Shown in pieces: positions 16,884 to 27,000 of a stretch of 64,000 bases of DNA. The notes beneath the pieces were generated by a model, which worked only from the letters and a program-made list of their open reading frames with translations, had not been told where the DNA came from and did not search any database. Source of the stretch: Fen-1254 sp963769605 (GTDB taxonomy: Bacteria > Bacteroidota > Ignavibacteria > UBA10030). The stretch covers positions 1 to 64,000 of the forward strand of contig CAVYML010000004.1 in the NCBI GenBank assembly GCA_963769605.1, written 5' to 3'. Positions within the stretch are counted from its first letter, which is position 1. Each line of letters opens with the position of its first letter. Position numbers and translations under genes: made by a program.

Positions 16884-17879
16884 ATGACATTGAGCAAAAG
16901 AAAACTTGGTAAACAGGGATTAGAAGTATCTGCAATTGGACTTGGTTGCATGGGTATGAGCCAGTCGTATGGAAATGCGGATGAAAAAGAATCAATCGCT
17001 ACGCTGCATTGTGCGGTTGAATTGGGATGCAACTTCTTTGATACTGCGCAGGTTTATGGCCCTTTCACGAATGAGGAATTGATTGGTCGAGCGTTTAAGG
17101 GAAAACGCAATAATGTTGTCATTGCCACGAAGTTTGGATTTCGCATCAAAGATGGAAAACAGGCTGGTATGGAAACAGATAGTCGGCCTGAAATTATCCG
17201 TGATGCCGTTGAAGGTTCGCTACAAAGACTCCAGACCGATTACATTGACCTTCTTTACCAACACCGCGTCGATCAAAAAGTACCGATGGAAGATGTCGCA
17301 GGTACGGTAAGTGATCTAATCAAAGAGGGAAAAGTAAAGTATTTTGGTCTCTCCGAGGCAGGCGTTTCCAATATCCGCCGAGCTCATGCAGTCCATCCGC
17401 TGTCAGCATTGCAGAGCGAATATTCGTTATGGGAAAGAAATCTGGAGCCGGAGATTATACCGGTATTGCGGGAGCTTGGTATTGGACTTGTACCATTTAG
17501 TCCCTTGGGCCGCGGCTTTCTCACTGGTGAAGTTAAACGCGCAGAAGAATATCCCGATGGCGATTTTCGACGCGGCGATCCACGCTATCAAGGCGCGAAC
17601 TATGACGCTAATGTGAAAGCAGCAAGAATAGTTCATGAGATTGCGACATTGAAGAGAGTAAAGCCCGGACAGATTGCACTTGCTTGGCTATTAAAGAAAG
17701 GCGAGAATCTTGTGCCAATTCCAGGCACTAAACGTCGGCAATATCTTGAAGAAAATGTTGCCGCCGAGACCATCCAGCTTAATTCCCCAGAGATGACGAT
17801 GCTTGATGACGCTTTGGCACCGGGGAAAATCTCAGGTAAGCGTTATGCCGACAGGATGATGACAACGATTGATCGTTGA
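16884..17879 (+). CDS. aldo/keto reductase
   Basis: The protein has 331 residues. The (beta/alpha)8 reductase begins KRKLGKQGLEVSAIGLGCMG. It carries D and Y in FFDTAQVYGPFTNEELIG (about residues 52-69), K in VIATKFGF and H in LLYQHRVD, completing the D-Y-K-H tetrad. The NADPH pocket is seen in PLGRGFLTG and PIPGTKRRQYLEENV. These features match the AKR13-like group that reduces aldehydes and quinones. ATG 16884 has GAAGGAGC upstream. A 190-bp leader after the attC-like site may hold its own promoter. The gene and its SDR neighbour are larger than usual cassette cargo. Confidence 0.9.
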   Translation: MTLSKRKLGKQGLEVSAIGLGCMGMSQSYGNADEKESIATLHCAVELGCNFFDTAQVYGPFTNEELIGRAFKGKRNNVVIATKFGFRIKDGKQAGMETDSRPEIIRDAVEGSLQRLQTDYIDLLYQHRVDQKVPMEDVAGTVSDLIKEGKVKYFGLSEAGVSNIRRAHAVHPLSALQSEYSLWERNLEPEIIPVLRELGIGLVPFSPLGRGFLTGEVKRAEEYPDGDFRRGDPRYQGANYDANVKAARIVHEIATLKRVKPGQIALAWLLKKGENLVPIPGTKRRQYLEENVAAETIQLNSPEMTMLDDALAPGKISGKRYADRMMTTIDR

Positions 17880-18016
17880 AAAATAGTTTTGACTTTACTG
17901 TCTTAATCAGACAATTCTTAATCGGTGTCGAGGATTATTGTTATTGTGGTTACTAATACCGTTACCTAAATTGTGCAGAACAGTAGATGGCATGCATTAG
18001 ATAGGAGTTATCAATA

Positions 18017-18898
18017 ATGGATATCAAGCAGACTAAGAATACTTCCATGAGAGATAAGAGAGTTATTATTACCGGTCCAACATCGGGTTTTGGTAAGGAG
18101 ATTGCCGTTCAACTTGCAGCGCTCGATGCTGAGATCATTCTTGCCTGCCGCGACGTCCAACGCGGCGAGCAAACAGCAAATGAAATAACACGACTTACCG
18201 GCAAGAAAAACTGTTTGGTCATGCACATTGATACATCCAATCAACAGTCTATACATGAATTTGTCATGGAGTTTCGAAAAAGATTTTCCCGTCTCGACGT
18301 CTTAATAAATAACGCCGGCATCAATCGTTCACAACGACAGATAAGTGTTGATGGTATAGAACTTACATTTGCCACCAACGTGCTCGGGTATTATATCCTA
18401 ACGCAAGACCTGCTCGATCTCCTACGGGCAAGTGCATCGGCACGGATCGTCAATGTAGCATCGACTTTTGCAAGTGACCTTGACATCACTGATCTCCAGT
18501 TCGCAACACGTTCTTATGAAGGTCGAAAAGCATATGCGCAATCGAAGGTTTGTAATCGAATGCTCACGTGGGCGCTTGCGCGTCGGCTCGAAGGTAGCGG
18601 TGTCACTGCCAATGCCATGGCACCCGGCCTGGTAGTAAAAACAGGTCTCTATCGTGATATGGCTTTTCCGGTTCGTATAATACTACGGTGTGTGGGTCTC
18701 TTCATGGGACGCAGTGTCGCTGAGGGGGCTGATACTGCAATATGGTTGGCAAGCAGCCCGGAAGTCGAAGGCGTCAACGGCAAGTTCTTTGACCAACGTA
18801 AAGAGTTGCATTGCCAGTTTAGAAATGAAGAAGCTGAGGAAAAGCTATGGAGCATTTGCGAAGGATATATGACTCAGAAGCCAATTAGTAATAATTGA
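18017..18898 (+). CDS. short-chain dehydrogenase/reductase (retinol-dehydrogenase-like)
   Basis: The protein has 293 residues. The Rossmann motif VIITGPTSGFGKEIA (residues about 16-30), ILACRDVQRGE for NADP binding, LINNAGINRS, IVNVASTFAS and the catalytic YAQSK place it in the classical SDR group close to retinol-dehydrogenase-like enzymes. ATG 18017 has AGGAGTTATC upstream. No attC-like site is visible between it and the aldo/keto reductase (138 bp gap), so the two may share one cassette or the site is lost. The substrate is unknown. Confidence 0.88.
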   Translation: MDIKQTKNTSMRDKRVIITGPTSGFGKEIAVQLAALDAEIILACRDVQRGEQTANEITRLTGKKNCLVMHIDTSNQQSIHEFVMEFRKRFSRLDVLINNAGINRSQRQISVDGIELTFATNVLGYYILTQDLLDLLRASASARIVNVASTFASDLDITDLQFATRSYEGRKAYAQSKVCNRMLTWALARRLEGSGVTANAMAPGLVVKTGLYRDMAFPVRIILRCVGLFMGRSVAEGADTAIWLASSPEVEGVNGKFFDQRKELHCQFRNEEAEEKLWSICEGYMTQKPISNN

Positions 18899-18979
18899 AT
18901 TATTTCTAAGACACGATTTGAGGAAAAGTGCATTACAATTTGAAAATTGTTCATCCGTAAACTATAGATAGGAAATCTT

Positions 18980-19165
18980 ATAACCACCAATTCACAAAAT
19001 CCTGTTGACGCTGCCAAACATGCCGAACCTGATTCCTTCCTTGCCAGCGCGTTCTCGATCTCGTTGACCGTAAAGGATCTCAGCAAAAGCCTAACATGGT
19101 ATCACGATGTGCTTGGATTCTCCATAGCTCGCTCTTCCCTTGCGAACCTCACTGCAGGGAATAGC
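18980..19165 (+). pseudogene. VOC/glyoxalase gene, 5' fragment only
   Basis: The frame from ATA 18980 reads TTNSQNPVDAAKHAEPDSFL followed by ASAFSISLTVKDLSKSLTWY and HDVLGFSIARSSLANL. This is the first half-module of a VOC protein, with the usual TVKDLxKSLxWYxDVLGF signature. An SD-like TAGGAAATC lies just upstream, so ATA probably replaces an original ATG. At 19166 the sequence changes into the group II intron relic, and no VOC C-terminal half follows. The gene was therefore cut by insertion and deletion. Confidence 0.65.
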
Positions 19166-19271
19166 GAGCTTTTGTGCGGAAGCGAGTGTTGTAGAAGAGC
19201 CCGATGCGGAAAAATCGCACGCTGGGATCCGTGCAAAGGGGTGTCGAGCAATCGGCCTCCCCTACTGCGAT
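19166..19271 (+). other. 3' relic of a group II (probably class C) intron, domains V-VI
   Basis: This is the second copy of the 2270-2373 element. Domain V-like hairpin at 19197-19229: GAGCCCGATGCGG, AAAA, then CGCACGCTGGGATC, keeping AGC at the triad position. A domain VI-like arm follows (GGTGTCGAGCAATCGGCC), and the end is CCTACTGCGAT. No intron-encoded protein remains. It interrupts the VOC fragment. Confidence 0.5.
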
Positions 19272-19299
19272 CAAGTAAATAATATTCTCCTGGTTCGTT

Positions 19300-19378
19300 C
19301 TGTGTGAGCACGAGGACATGAGCGGCTTGCTAAGAATATAGTGTGGAAGGTGAATATAGATGAAATCTCGTTTATCGT
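19300..19378 (+). other. possible decayed attC-like site
   Basis: GAGGACATGAGCGGCTTGCT and GGAAGGTGAATATAGATGAA echo the order of the second-type sites. The closing box is only CGTAATT. Position just before the DUF3592 gene is the main support. Confidence 0.3.
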
Positions 19379-19393
19379 AATTCGAGGATTCAA

Positions 19394-19798
19394 ATGAACA
19401 TCCCGCAAAGTTTGTATAACCCTAAATCCGTGTTTATAATCGCTGCGTCGATTATTGGATTTACTATCGGGCTATACCTTCTGTGGGACTATTTGAGTTT
19501 TACCTTAATGGCGGACGAAACGCAGGGGCAAGTAGTGGCAATTGGTGATCATTATTTCACCATTCAGTACAAAGTTGAGGGTCAGACGTTTCGAATCAAG
19601 GAGCATATTCCCAAATGGGGCGGAATGAGTATGGGAAGGACAGTTTCTGTGATGTATGATCCATTGTCTCCAAACAATGCAAGATGGAATAACAATAACT
19701 GGACCGTGCCGATCAGCGTAATTGGTCTATTGATAGTATGGTTTCTCGTCGGTTTTTATCCTACAATCTTTGGGAACAGTAGATATGTTGAAACATGA
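19394..19798 (+). CDS. DUF3592-type membrane protein
   Basis: The protein has 134 residues. Transmembrane helices lie at about 13-33 and 106-124. Between them is a small extracytoplasmic beta domain with TQGQVVAIGDHYFTIQYKVE, MSMGRTVSVMYDPLSPNNAR and W residues, the DUF3592 pattern. The function of the family is unknown. The ATG lies 16 bp after the presumed attC end with GAGGATTCAA as ribosome site. It is the last gene on the + strand of the cassette region. Confidence 0.7.
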   Translation: MNIPQSLYNPKSVFIIAASIIGFTIGLYLLWDYLSFTLMADETQGQVVAIGDHYFTIQYKVEGQTFRIKEHIPKWGGMSMGRTVSVMYDPLSPNNARWNNNNWTVPISVIGLLIVWFLVGFYPTIFGNSRYVET

Positions 19799-20240
19799 AG
19801 CAGTGGTAGAATCCCTTCCCAATTCCATTATCATCGAAGCCATAAGCGGCTTGCAGAGGATATCGCACGATAAATATTTAAGCGAAAAAACAGAATAACT
19901 CAATATAAACCATGATTACAAACAAGTGCAGTATTCCCGTCGAATAATACTTTCTTAGAAGGGTAATCAATGATGGCATGCAAATCCTAATAATATCGTA
20001 TTTTTGTCAATGGATCGGCGCATTTTGGCTCAGATAGGTGTTTTGTCGATAATCGTAATAAACCATTATCGATGCAATACAAAATCGTGACAGCATTAAC
20101 GCATAAATCGTAAAGTTGCATCGCAGATTATTCTTGCATTCCAACAATTGCCAACCGTTAAAAGGATAGCCGCACAAAACACGGACTATCAAATACTATG
20201 ACATCAAACATGAAAGATGACTCTCATCTTCCAGAATAAT
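19799..20240. other. gene-free array end with attC-like relics
   Basis: GAAGCCATAAGCGGCTTGCA near 19838 and GGTAATCAATGATGGCATGC near 19962 are relics of the two attC types. Neither has a closing box. No gene is seen to 20240. This is the right margin of the recognisable cassette region. Confidence 0.4.
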
Positions 20241-21371
20241 TTACTTGCACATATCCAAGAACTCCTGCGGGACACGATTGCCTAATTCTATAACTCTCAT
20301 AAAGTCTGCCATTGCTTGACTTTTTTGATTGAGACCCAAGTATGCAAGCCCCCTATTAAAGTAAACATCAGCGAAATTTGGCTTTATTCTAATTGCATCT
20401 GTGAAATCAGCGATTGCCCCATAATAGTCTTTAAGTTCAGCTTTTGTGCACCCCATGCAAAAGTAGATGACCGCATCATTGGGTTTCAATTTGTTTGCTT
20501 CTGTGAAATCAGCAACGGCACCCTTATAATCGTTAAGACTATCCTTTGCCAAACCCCTCTTAAGAAAGGCATCCGTAAAACTCGGTTTCAATTTTATAGC
20601 CTGTGTGTAATCCGCAATGGCTCCCTTATAATCATTAAGATTAACTCTGGCTAACCCCTTATTATAATAAATTTCCGCATCATCCGGTTTTAATCTAATT
20701 GCATCTGTGAAATCAGCGATTGCTCCTTGATAGTCGGAAAGTTCAGATTTTACTTCGCCTCTTCTCATGAAGGCGTTGGCATAATCTGGATTAAACTTGA
20801 TTGCCTGTGTGTAATCTGCAATGGCTCCCTGATTGTCTTTAAGCTCAGACTTTGCATAACCTCTGCCATAGAAGGCTTCCGCATATTCAGGTTTCAGTTT
20901 AATTGCATCTGTGTAATCTTCAATAGCTCCCTGGTAGTCTTCAAGATTGGACTTTGCGTACCCTCTGGTACAATAGGCTATTGCATTATTCAGATTCATT
21001 TGAAGAGCCTTGGTGCAGTCAGCAATATCTCCCTGCCAGTCGTCAAGGTGACCCTTTGCGTTCCCCCTGTTGCTATAAGCTTCCGCAAAATCCGGTTTCA
21101 GATTGATCGCCTTTGTGTAATCGGCAATAGCCCCCTGATAGTCCGAAAGACAATATTTTGCAAGTCCCCTGCCGCAGTAGGCTTCCGCATAACTCGGTTG
21201 GAGGCTGATTGCATCAGTAAAATCAGCAATTGCAGCTTGATAGTCCTTAGACTCATAATTTTTATTTGCATGTTCAAATAATTCTGTCGCACTCTTCGTC
21301 TGAGATAAAGATATTGCATTGCAGATAAATACCACCGCAATGAAAAAGATGAAAACCGTTTTTTGCGCCAT
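20241..21371 (-). CDS. secreted TPR-repeat protein
   Basis: The protein has 376 residues. A signal peptide (VFIFFIAVVFICNAISLSQ) is followed by ten tandem 34-residue tetratricopeptide repeats (pattern YAEAYxGRGxAKxxLxDYQG then AIADYTxAIxLKPD) filling residues about 28-372. Such proteins are periplasmic or outer-membrane-associated scaffolds for protein-protein contacts. The partner is unknown. The upstream region on the - strand has AAAGGATTC as ribosome site and a TATATTATAG box about 40 bp above. It stands alone between the array and cfa. Confidence 0.85.
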   Translation of the reverse strand: MAQKTVFIFFIAVVFICNAISLSQTKSATELFEHANKNYESKDYQAAIADFTDAISLQPSYAEAYCGRGLAKYCLSDYQGAIADYTKAINLKPDFAEAYSNRGNAKGHLDDWQGDIADCTKALQMNLNNAIAYCTRGYAKSNLEDYQGAIEDYTDAIKLKPEYAEAFYGRGYAKSELKDNQGAIADYTQAIKFNPDYANAFMRRGEVKSELSDYQGAIADFTDAIRLKPDDAEIYYNKGLARVNLNDYKGAIADYTQAIKLKPSFTDAFLKRGLAKDSLNDYKGAVADFTEANKLKPNDAVIYFCMGCTKAELKDYYGAIADFTDAIRIKPNFADVYFNRGLAYLGLNQKSQAMADFMRVIELGNRVPQEFLDMCK

Positions 21372-21614
21372 GGTTAGAATCCTTTTTAGACTAATTTAAT
21401 GAATGCCTATAATATACCTTGATTGTAAATCTATCTATTTTTAAACTCACTCACAAGGTTCGAAATACGCCATATCAACGCTATTTTTTTGTCGATGGAA
21501 AAGAATATCAATTCGCCGTTGACTCTGGACGTGTGAAATAATTTAACACCCGAATTATATGCAGTTAATTCAGGAGTGCTTGTCTGTTTCTTTTCCGCTG
21601 TGTAAGACTATCGG

Positions 21615-22937
21615 TTAACGTCTTTTTCGAGTTTCTACTGTATCACTCGCAGGTCCCTTTTTATACCAATCAGCCCGGCTGAGAGGTATTCCGCTAATTC
21701 CTTGGTCAGGCCTCACGAGTAGGGATTGATAGACATTCGTTTGTCCGATCTCAAATCCGTGCGCTGCGGATGACATAAAGAGTCGCCACACTCTGTATGT
21801 TGTTTCATCAGTTGCACGAATTGCCGCAGCGCGATGTGCCTCCAAGCGGGACACCCAGTGACGAAGGGTCAGAAGATAATGTTCGCGCAGACACTCAACA
21901 TCGCGCATTTCAAATCCCACACGTTCAGCGACGCTGGTAATATCACCAATGGGAACCGGCTCGCTGTCCGGGAAAACATAGTTTTGTGAAAACGTTGGAC
22001 CCTGATGGTTAAGATTATCTGCAATACCGTGATTCAAAAAAACGCCGCCCGGTCGAAGCAAGCGCCAGGCATTCCGAAAATACTCGGGCAACATAGACCT
22101 GCCAACGTGCTCGACCATTCCGATGCTTGCGATTTTGTTAAACGGTTCTGAAGCTGAAAGTTCTCTATAGTCCAGAACCTCTGCCCGGCATTTTTGGCTC
22201 AAGCCCCGATGTTTGATTCGCTCATTCGCATAATTGGCTTGTGGTTCGCTGAGCGTAATCCCCAGCGCTGAGACTCCGTAATATTTTGCCGCGTGCATGA
22301 TTAGAGCGCCCCACCCGCATCCGATATCCAGAAGACGTTCGCCGCGTTTCAGCCGCAGCTTGCGGCACACGTAGTCGAGTTTGCGTATCTGAGCAGTTAA
22401 CAAATCTTCACTGGGCGATAGAAAATATGCACACGAATAAACCATGTTCTTATCGAGGAAGAGGGCGAACAAATCATTTGAAGTGTTATAGTGATACGTC
22501 ACAGCCTGGCGATCACGTGCAGTTGAATGTTTAGACCCGCTGAGACGAACCGGCTGTCTGCCGGTTCTCCGACCATGATGAGAAGGGAGGGTAAGAAGCA
22601 TTGAAGCGATACGAATACGGTCGGCAATACTCAAGCGCAAACCCAAAAGATGTTCTGCCATTGGGAACGCTCTTTCGATATTCCCCTCAATGTCGAAATC
22701 ATCATAGATATAGGCTTGACCGAGTGTAGTTTCACTTGGCCGGAGGAACATTGCCCGGAGTGCAGCAGGATGTTGGAGAATCATTGTAAAGCCAGTAGGT
22801 TGGCCGGCTTCTGCCTCCCAAACAGATCCGTCCCAAAAGCGGAATGCATAATCACGTGGATGATGATCCTTCAACAGGAATTGAAGGATCGACTTGCTTG
22901 TTTGGACAGCACGGTTAGTCTTTGTTTGAATAAGCAT
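21615..22937 (-). CDS. cfa: cyclopropane-fatty-acyl-phospholipid synthase family methyltransferase
   Basis: The protein has 440 residues. The N-terminal lipid-binding part (FRFWDGSVWEAEAGQPTGFT, TLGQAYIYDDFDIEGNI) leads into TYHYNTSNDLFALFLDKNMV and YSCAYF. The SAM site LLDIGCGWGALIMHAAKYYG follows, then LGITLSEPQ, EHVGRSMLPEYF and PGGVFLNHGI. These are the blocks of CFA synthases, which methylate unsaturated acyl chains of membrane phospholipids. ATG 22937 is chosen because GAAGGAGAAAATGCC precedes it; the open frame begins 45 bp earlier. No DUF1365 or FAD partner gene is seen beside it. Confidence 0.9.
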   Translation of the reverse strand: MLIQTKTNRAVQTSKSILQFLLKDHHPRDYAFRFWDGSVWEAEAGQPTGFTMILQHPAALRAMFLRPSETTLGQAYIYDDFDIEGNIERAFPMAEHLLGLRLSIADRIRIASMLLTLPSHHGRRTGRQPVRLSGSKHSTARDRQAVTYHYNTSNDLFALFLDKNMVYSCAYFLSPSEDLLTAQIRKLDYVCRKLRLKRGERLLDIGCGWGALIMHAAKYYGVSALGITLSEPQANYANERIKHRGLSQKCRAEVLDYRELSASEPFNKIASIGMVEHVGRSMLPEYFRNAWRLLRPGGVFLNHGIADNLNHQGPTFSQNYVFPDSEPVPIGDITSVAERVGFEMRDVECLREHYLLTLRHWVSRLEAHRAAAIRATDETTYRVWRLFMSSAAHGFEIGQTNVYQSLLVRPDQGISGIPLSRADWYKKGPASDTVETRKRR

Positions 22938-24088
22938 GGCATTTTCTCCTTCGTCTGACAATTGGATGCACACAAACATCAAGATAATCTGTTGTTACTT
23001 CTACGATCTCTCTTAAATACCGACTGTGTTGTAAAATTCTCTAACACCCAAGATCTCGGTAACTTCATTCCCATGGATGATCTCCGCGCACCAACTTTCT
23101 ATAGTTTGCTTCCCTCAAGTTTATCAAGGATCCGGAAACGAAACATCGTCTGGCCTATCATTGCCAGAAACTTGATAAAAATCTCCTTACGGTTCTGCCA
23201 GACGTCAGTGGTGGACGTGAAGCTAACAGCGCAATGGAGAAGAGGGTACGCCGGCTCTGTAAATGTAATAATCGGATTCATTCTTGTCAAACGATATAAA
23301 AATTCCAGCCCTTCGACATTCCCTCTTAGAAAAAGCTGTTGCTTATTTATAATGGCAATGAGAAGAGCAAGTTCGCGTGCTCTTCTTTTTAACCGGATGG
23401 GACCCAGACGAACCTCGTTCTTCTGTGCCTTAGATGGAGGTTCAAATATCTTTCTCCTTGAACATAAGTGGAACAGCAAAGGGAAAAGAGGCTCCGAAAA
23501 ATTTTATTTAGTTCATAGGGGAGATTGATTTCTTGAAAACTTACCGTTTATTGACTCTAATTGTTAAAAACCTTATATATACACAAAGACTCAAAGAATT
23601 CGGTAGGATTTATATAAGAACACCTTCCGAATTGTGGAGCCTACTCCACCACAAATTTCAACTTTTTCCTTGTATTTCCATTTGAAAGGATAAATCCCAT
23701 AAAGTCATGCTGACATGGAGAAACTTTTCGAAATCAGATCATCGGTTGTACACTGTTTGAATGAACATGGTTGATTGTTAGCATGGACTAGAGACGTGGA
23801 CGAAAAGTCGGTTTCGCGGGTATTCGTATATCATTCTGAGACGAATTCGCGACTTCTATCTTCAACTCATGTGTTCTCGTCCACGTCTCTAGGAATCGAA
23901 GATTCAATTTAGAACGGAGCAACAATAAAGGAACAACGGAAATGTAAACGTTATTCTCGTCTTAGTTTTAATAAAAACAATTTATATTTTTTCTCAAAAG
24001 TGATGTCAATCATAGGTTATTACAAAAAATATTATATTTTTTAAAGGGTTCTTTTCAGCAAGATATAACGAACTTAGGAGAAAAAGAA
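22938..24088. other. long intergenic region, no convincing gene
   Basis: Two overlapping open frames (22962-23528 on +, 23099-23479 on -) exist, but neither resembles a known family or has a ribosome site. The - strand frame (126 residues) has the more protein-like composition and could be a decayed gene. A 103-bp inverted-repeat element lies at 23789-23891. The last 60 bp hold the leader of the next gene, with TTAGGAGAAA as ribosome site. Confidence 0.4.
23789..23891. repeat. 103-bp inverted-repeat element (MITE-like)
   Basis: A perfect 15-bp inverted repeat, TAGAGACGTGGACGA, bounds the element at both ends. Inside, GTCGGTTTCGCG and CGAATTCGCGAC are partly complementary, so the whole segment can fold into a long hairpin. 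It has no coding capacity. A MITE or a very stable terminator hairpin are both possible. Confidence 0.55.
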
Positions 24089-27000
24089 ATGAAGGCGACA
24101 AGATTCCTTTTTTGCTTGATGTTTGTTTTATTCACAGCTGCAAGCATTTCAAGTGCCCAGGCTATAACTTCTGCAAATGGAGATACAATATACATTCCGG
24201 GAGATATGTTAAATGGAAGCTGGACACATCAAGGGTTGCTTGAGACTACAATCAATGGCGATACAACTACCCCGGGAGCAAGGATAAATCCAAACAGGGT
24301 TTACGCTCTGAACGAAGGTCAGGTTTATGTACAGCAAAACCCGCTTTATGTCAACAACCCGACCGGTACACTAACAATTGCAGGTATCCCTTCCAGCTAT
24401 GGTACGATCAAACCGGTTTGGTTAATGAAAACGGCCGTTCCCGGTACACCTATTGTTATAAATGGCGATGGGTGCAATGTAGTTTATGGCAGCATTGACT
24501 TTGAGAATATCCATTACGAAGCCCAGCAATTGGATGGGACATTGCAAAATGTAAATTTCTATTGCGGCACAAAAAATTCACTGTCGCAATCATTAACCAT
24601 TAATAATTGCTTGTTTGAATTCGACAACATCGATCTTTTTAGTTGCACCAATCAATCAGGTTCCATCGGCGGTTGGCCTAATGGTGCAAAGTTTAGAATC
24701 ACTAATTCCTATTTTCGCAACTTGTTCAATGAAAGCCAATGGTGGGGTTCACGAGTCTTCCAATGCAAGCATCCGATAGATACACTGTGGATTGAAAACG
24801 TCACTACAACAGGCGGCGGTCTTCCATTTCTTATGCAAGAATCTCTTACTGCGTTTGCCTATTTAAACCACAATACGATCGTCAATAATCATAAATATTG
24901 GCTATTGTCACAATTTTACAAAGAACTTTACATCACGAACAACATTTTCATAAACCAGAACTGGATTGGTGAAGATACTAATGAGACTACCACCGACCAG
25001 GATCCTGATCAAGAATTTATGAGCACAATCAATATTGATTCGATCAATACACCTAATTTTAGGGTATTAGCACAGCAGAAATATTATAATGGCGATTCAT
25101 CCCATTATACAGAGGCTGTAAGCATTAAGAATATGAAAGTCTATGTCTCGAATAATATCAATTATTACAATCCATTATTGAATGCATATTTTACCAACGC
25201 TGGAAAGTTCTACGATACGTCGAGTGGTTACGTACTTTCTTATTTAAATTGGTATTCTAATTTTATATCGCCTCAAAGGGTAAACAACATGCCTGGGGAA
25301 TGGATGAACACTCGTACGAAAGCTCTATTTACCGCATATTCTCCTGGTGCTGGGAAGAGTAGTTCTGGCTGCGGTTTTATAGAAGAAAACACAACAACTG
25401 CAAGTCCTTTTTCTACTACAGTAGATCAAATTTCAACAAATGCAGATGTTCAGATAATGGGCGAATGGAATCAAAACAAATATAGCGATCCCAGATGGCC
25501 GAATATGCCTGATGTTTATCACAGCAAAATGATTTATGGTGACTTTGACCCGACAACTATTCCGGGTGGAGGAACGGAAACCGGCGGTGGAATCACCCAC
25601 TTTACCGATTTGCCCGAGAATTTTAGTCAATCAAATATTATTTCCTCGATAGATGGTCTTCCCGTAGGCTCTTTAAGCTGGAACAATACGGAAATCGCTG
25701 CATTTAATTCGGGAAATGATTTTTCAGCAGTCACGGCACGATATAATGCTCTGGCAACAGGCGCCTCTTACGCGTCGTGGGAAATGCAGATTATCGCTTC
25801 CATAGAATCATACCAAGATGCACAAAACTATGCAGGAGTTGCCCCCTCTGCATCCGATGGATACGACACAAATGATGTCCCAAAACCGCCTCCGGCACCC
25901 GGAAACTATATCTCTTTATATTTTCCTCATCCCGAATGGAATTCTCCGTTGGGAAATAACTTTGCATCGGATATTCGTAGTAATAAATCTTTTACGGATA
26001 GGGTCAAGATTTGGTATTTTCAGGTTAAGACCAATGTGGTCAATGATACCGTTACTCTTTCATTTGTTAACGATGGAATTCCTTCAACATTGGGAAGCTG
26101 TCTTACAGATCTTTCAACAGGGAAAACAATCAATCTCGCACAATCTGCAATATATAAATATTACCATGCCGCCGATACAACAGGCCGCTCATTCATGCTG
26201 ACAATTGGTGACACCAGTGCTCGGTCATTGACACTTACAGTACCGAAAGGGAATGCCATCTTGCAAAGCGGTACGGTACAGACGTTACAATGGAACGTTT
26301 ATGATGGGGAAGGTATTGATTCAATATTTGTCTATTCGTCTCCGAATGCGGGCAGTTCGTACACACTTGTATCAAAACTCGGATTTGCACAATCGTGCAA
26401 CTGGACGGTGCCGAATGAATATTTGAATCGCCTCTACGCAATTAAGATTGTTGAGCGGAATTTGCTCGGCAATGTATTTTCGGCTGTGAGCAGTCAAACA
26501 TTTACAGTTGTTGGGGACAGCCTCTTGACGGTGAATCCGGTCGGATGGTCGTTATTCAGTCTTCCGCTTTCGCCGGCAAATTCTTCCACAAATTCAATCT
26601 TTGGGAACAACTCATATATTTGGAGTTATACCCAAGATTCAGGATACGTTCAACCAAAGACACTTATGATAGGCCAGGGTTATTGGCTTGGCAATACTTC
26701 GTCCACATCATGGTATATCAAAGGAACTCCAATTGGATCCGACAGCACGATTCAAGCGATGAGTGTTGGATATAATATCATCGGAAACAATTATGTCGAT
26801 CCGGTTACGAAAGAATCTATGTCATTTATCAATTCAGGAACGGAGTACTCATTTGCTGGAGCGGCAAATGCCGGTCTGATTGTAAATGCAATGTATCAAT
26901 ACAATTCAATGGGGTATATCGATGCGGACACATTGCCGGCCTTCAGCGGAAGCTGGATTTCCTCATTACAAAGCGGAATTCAGTTAGTAGAAACGCCAAG

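Noticed and set aside
22962..23528. 188-residue + strand frame upstream of cfa
   Set aside because: Unusual composition, no ribosome site, overlaps a - strand frame and has no family resemblance.
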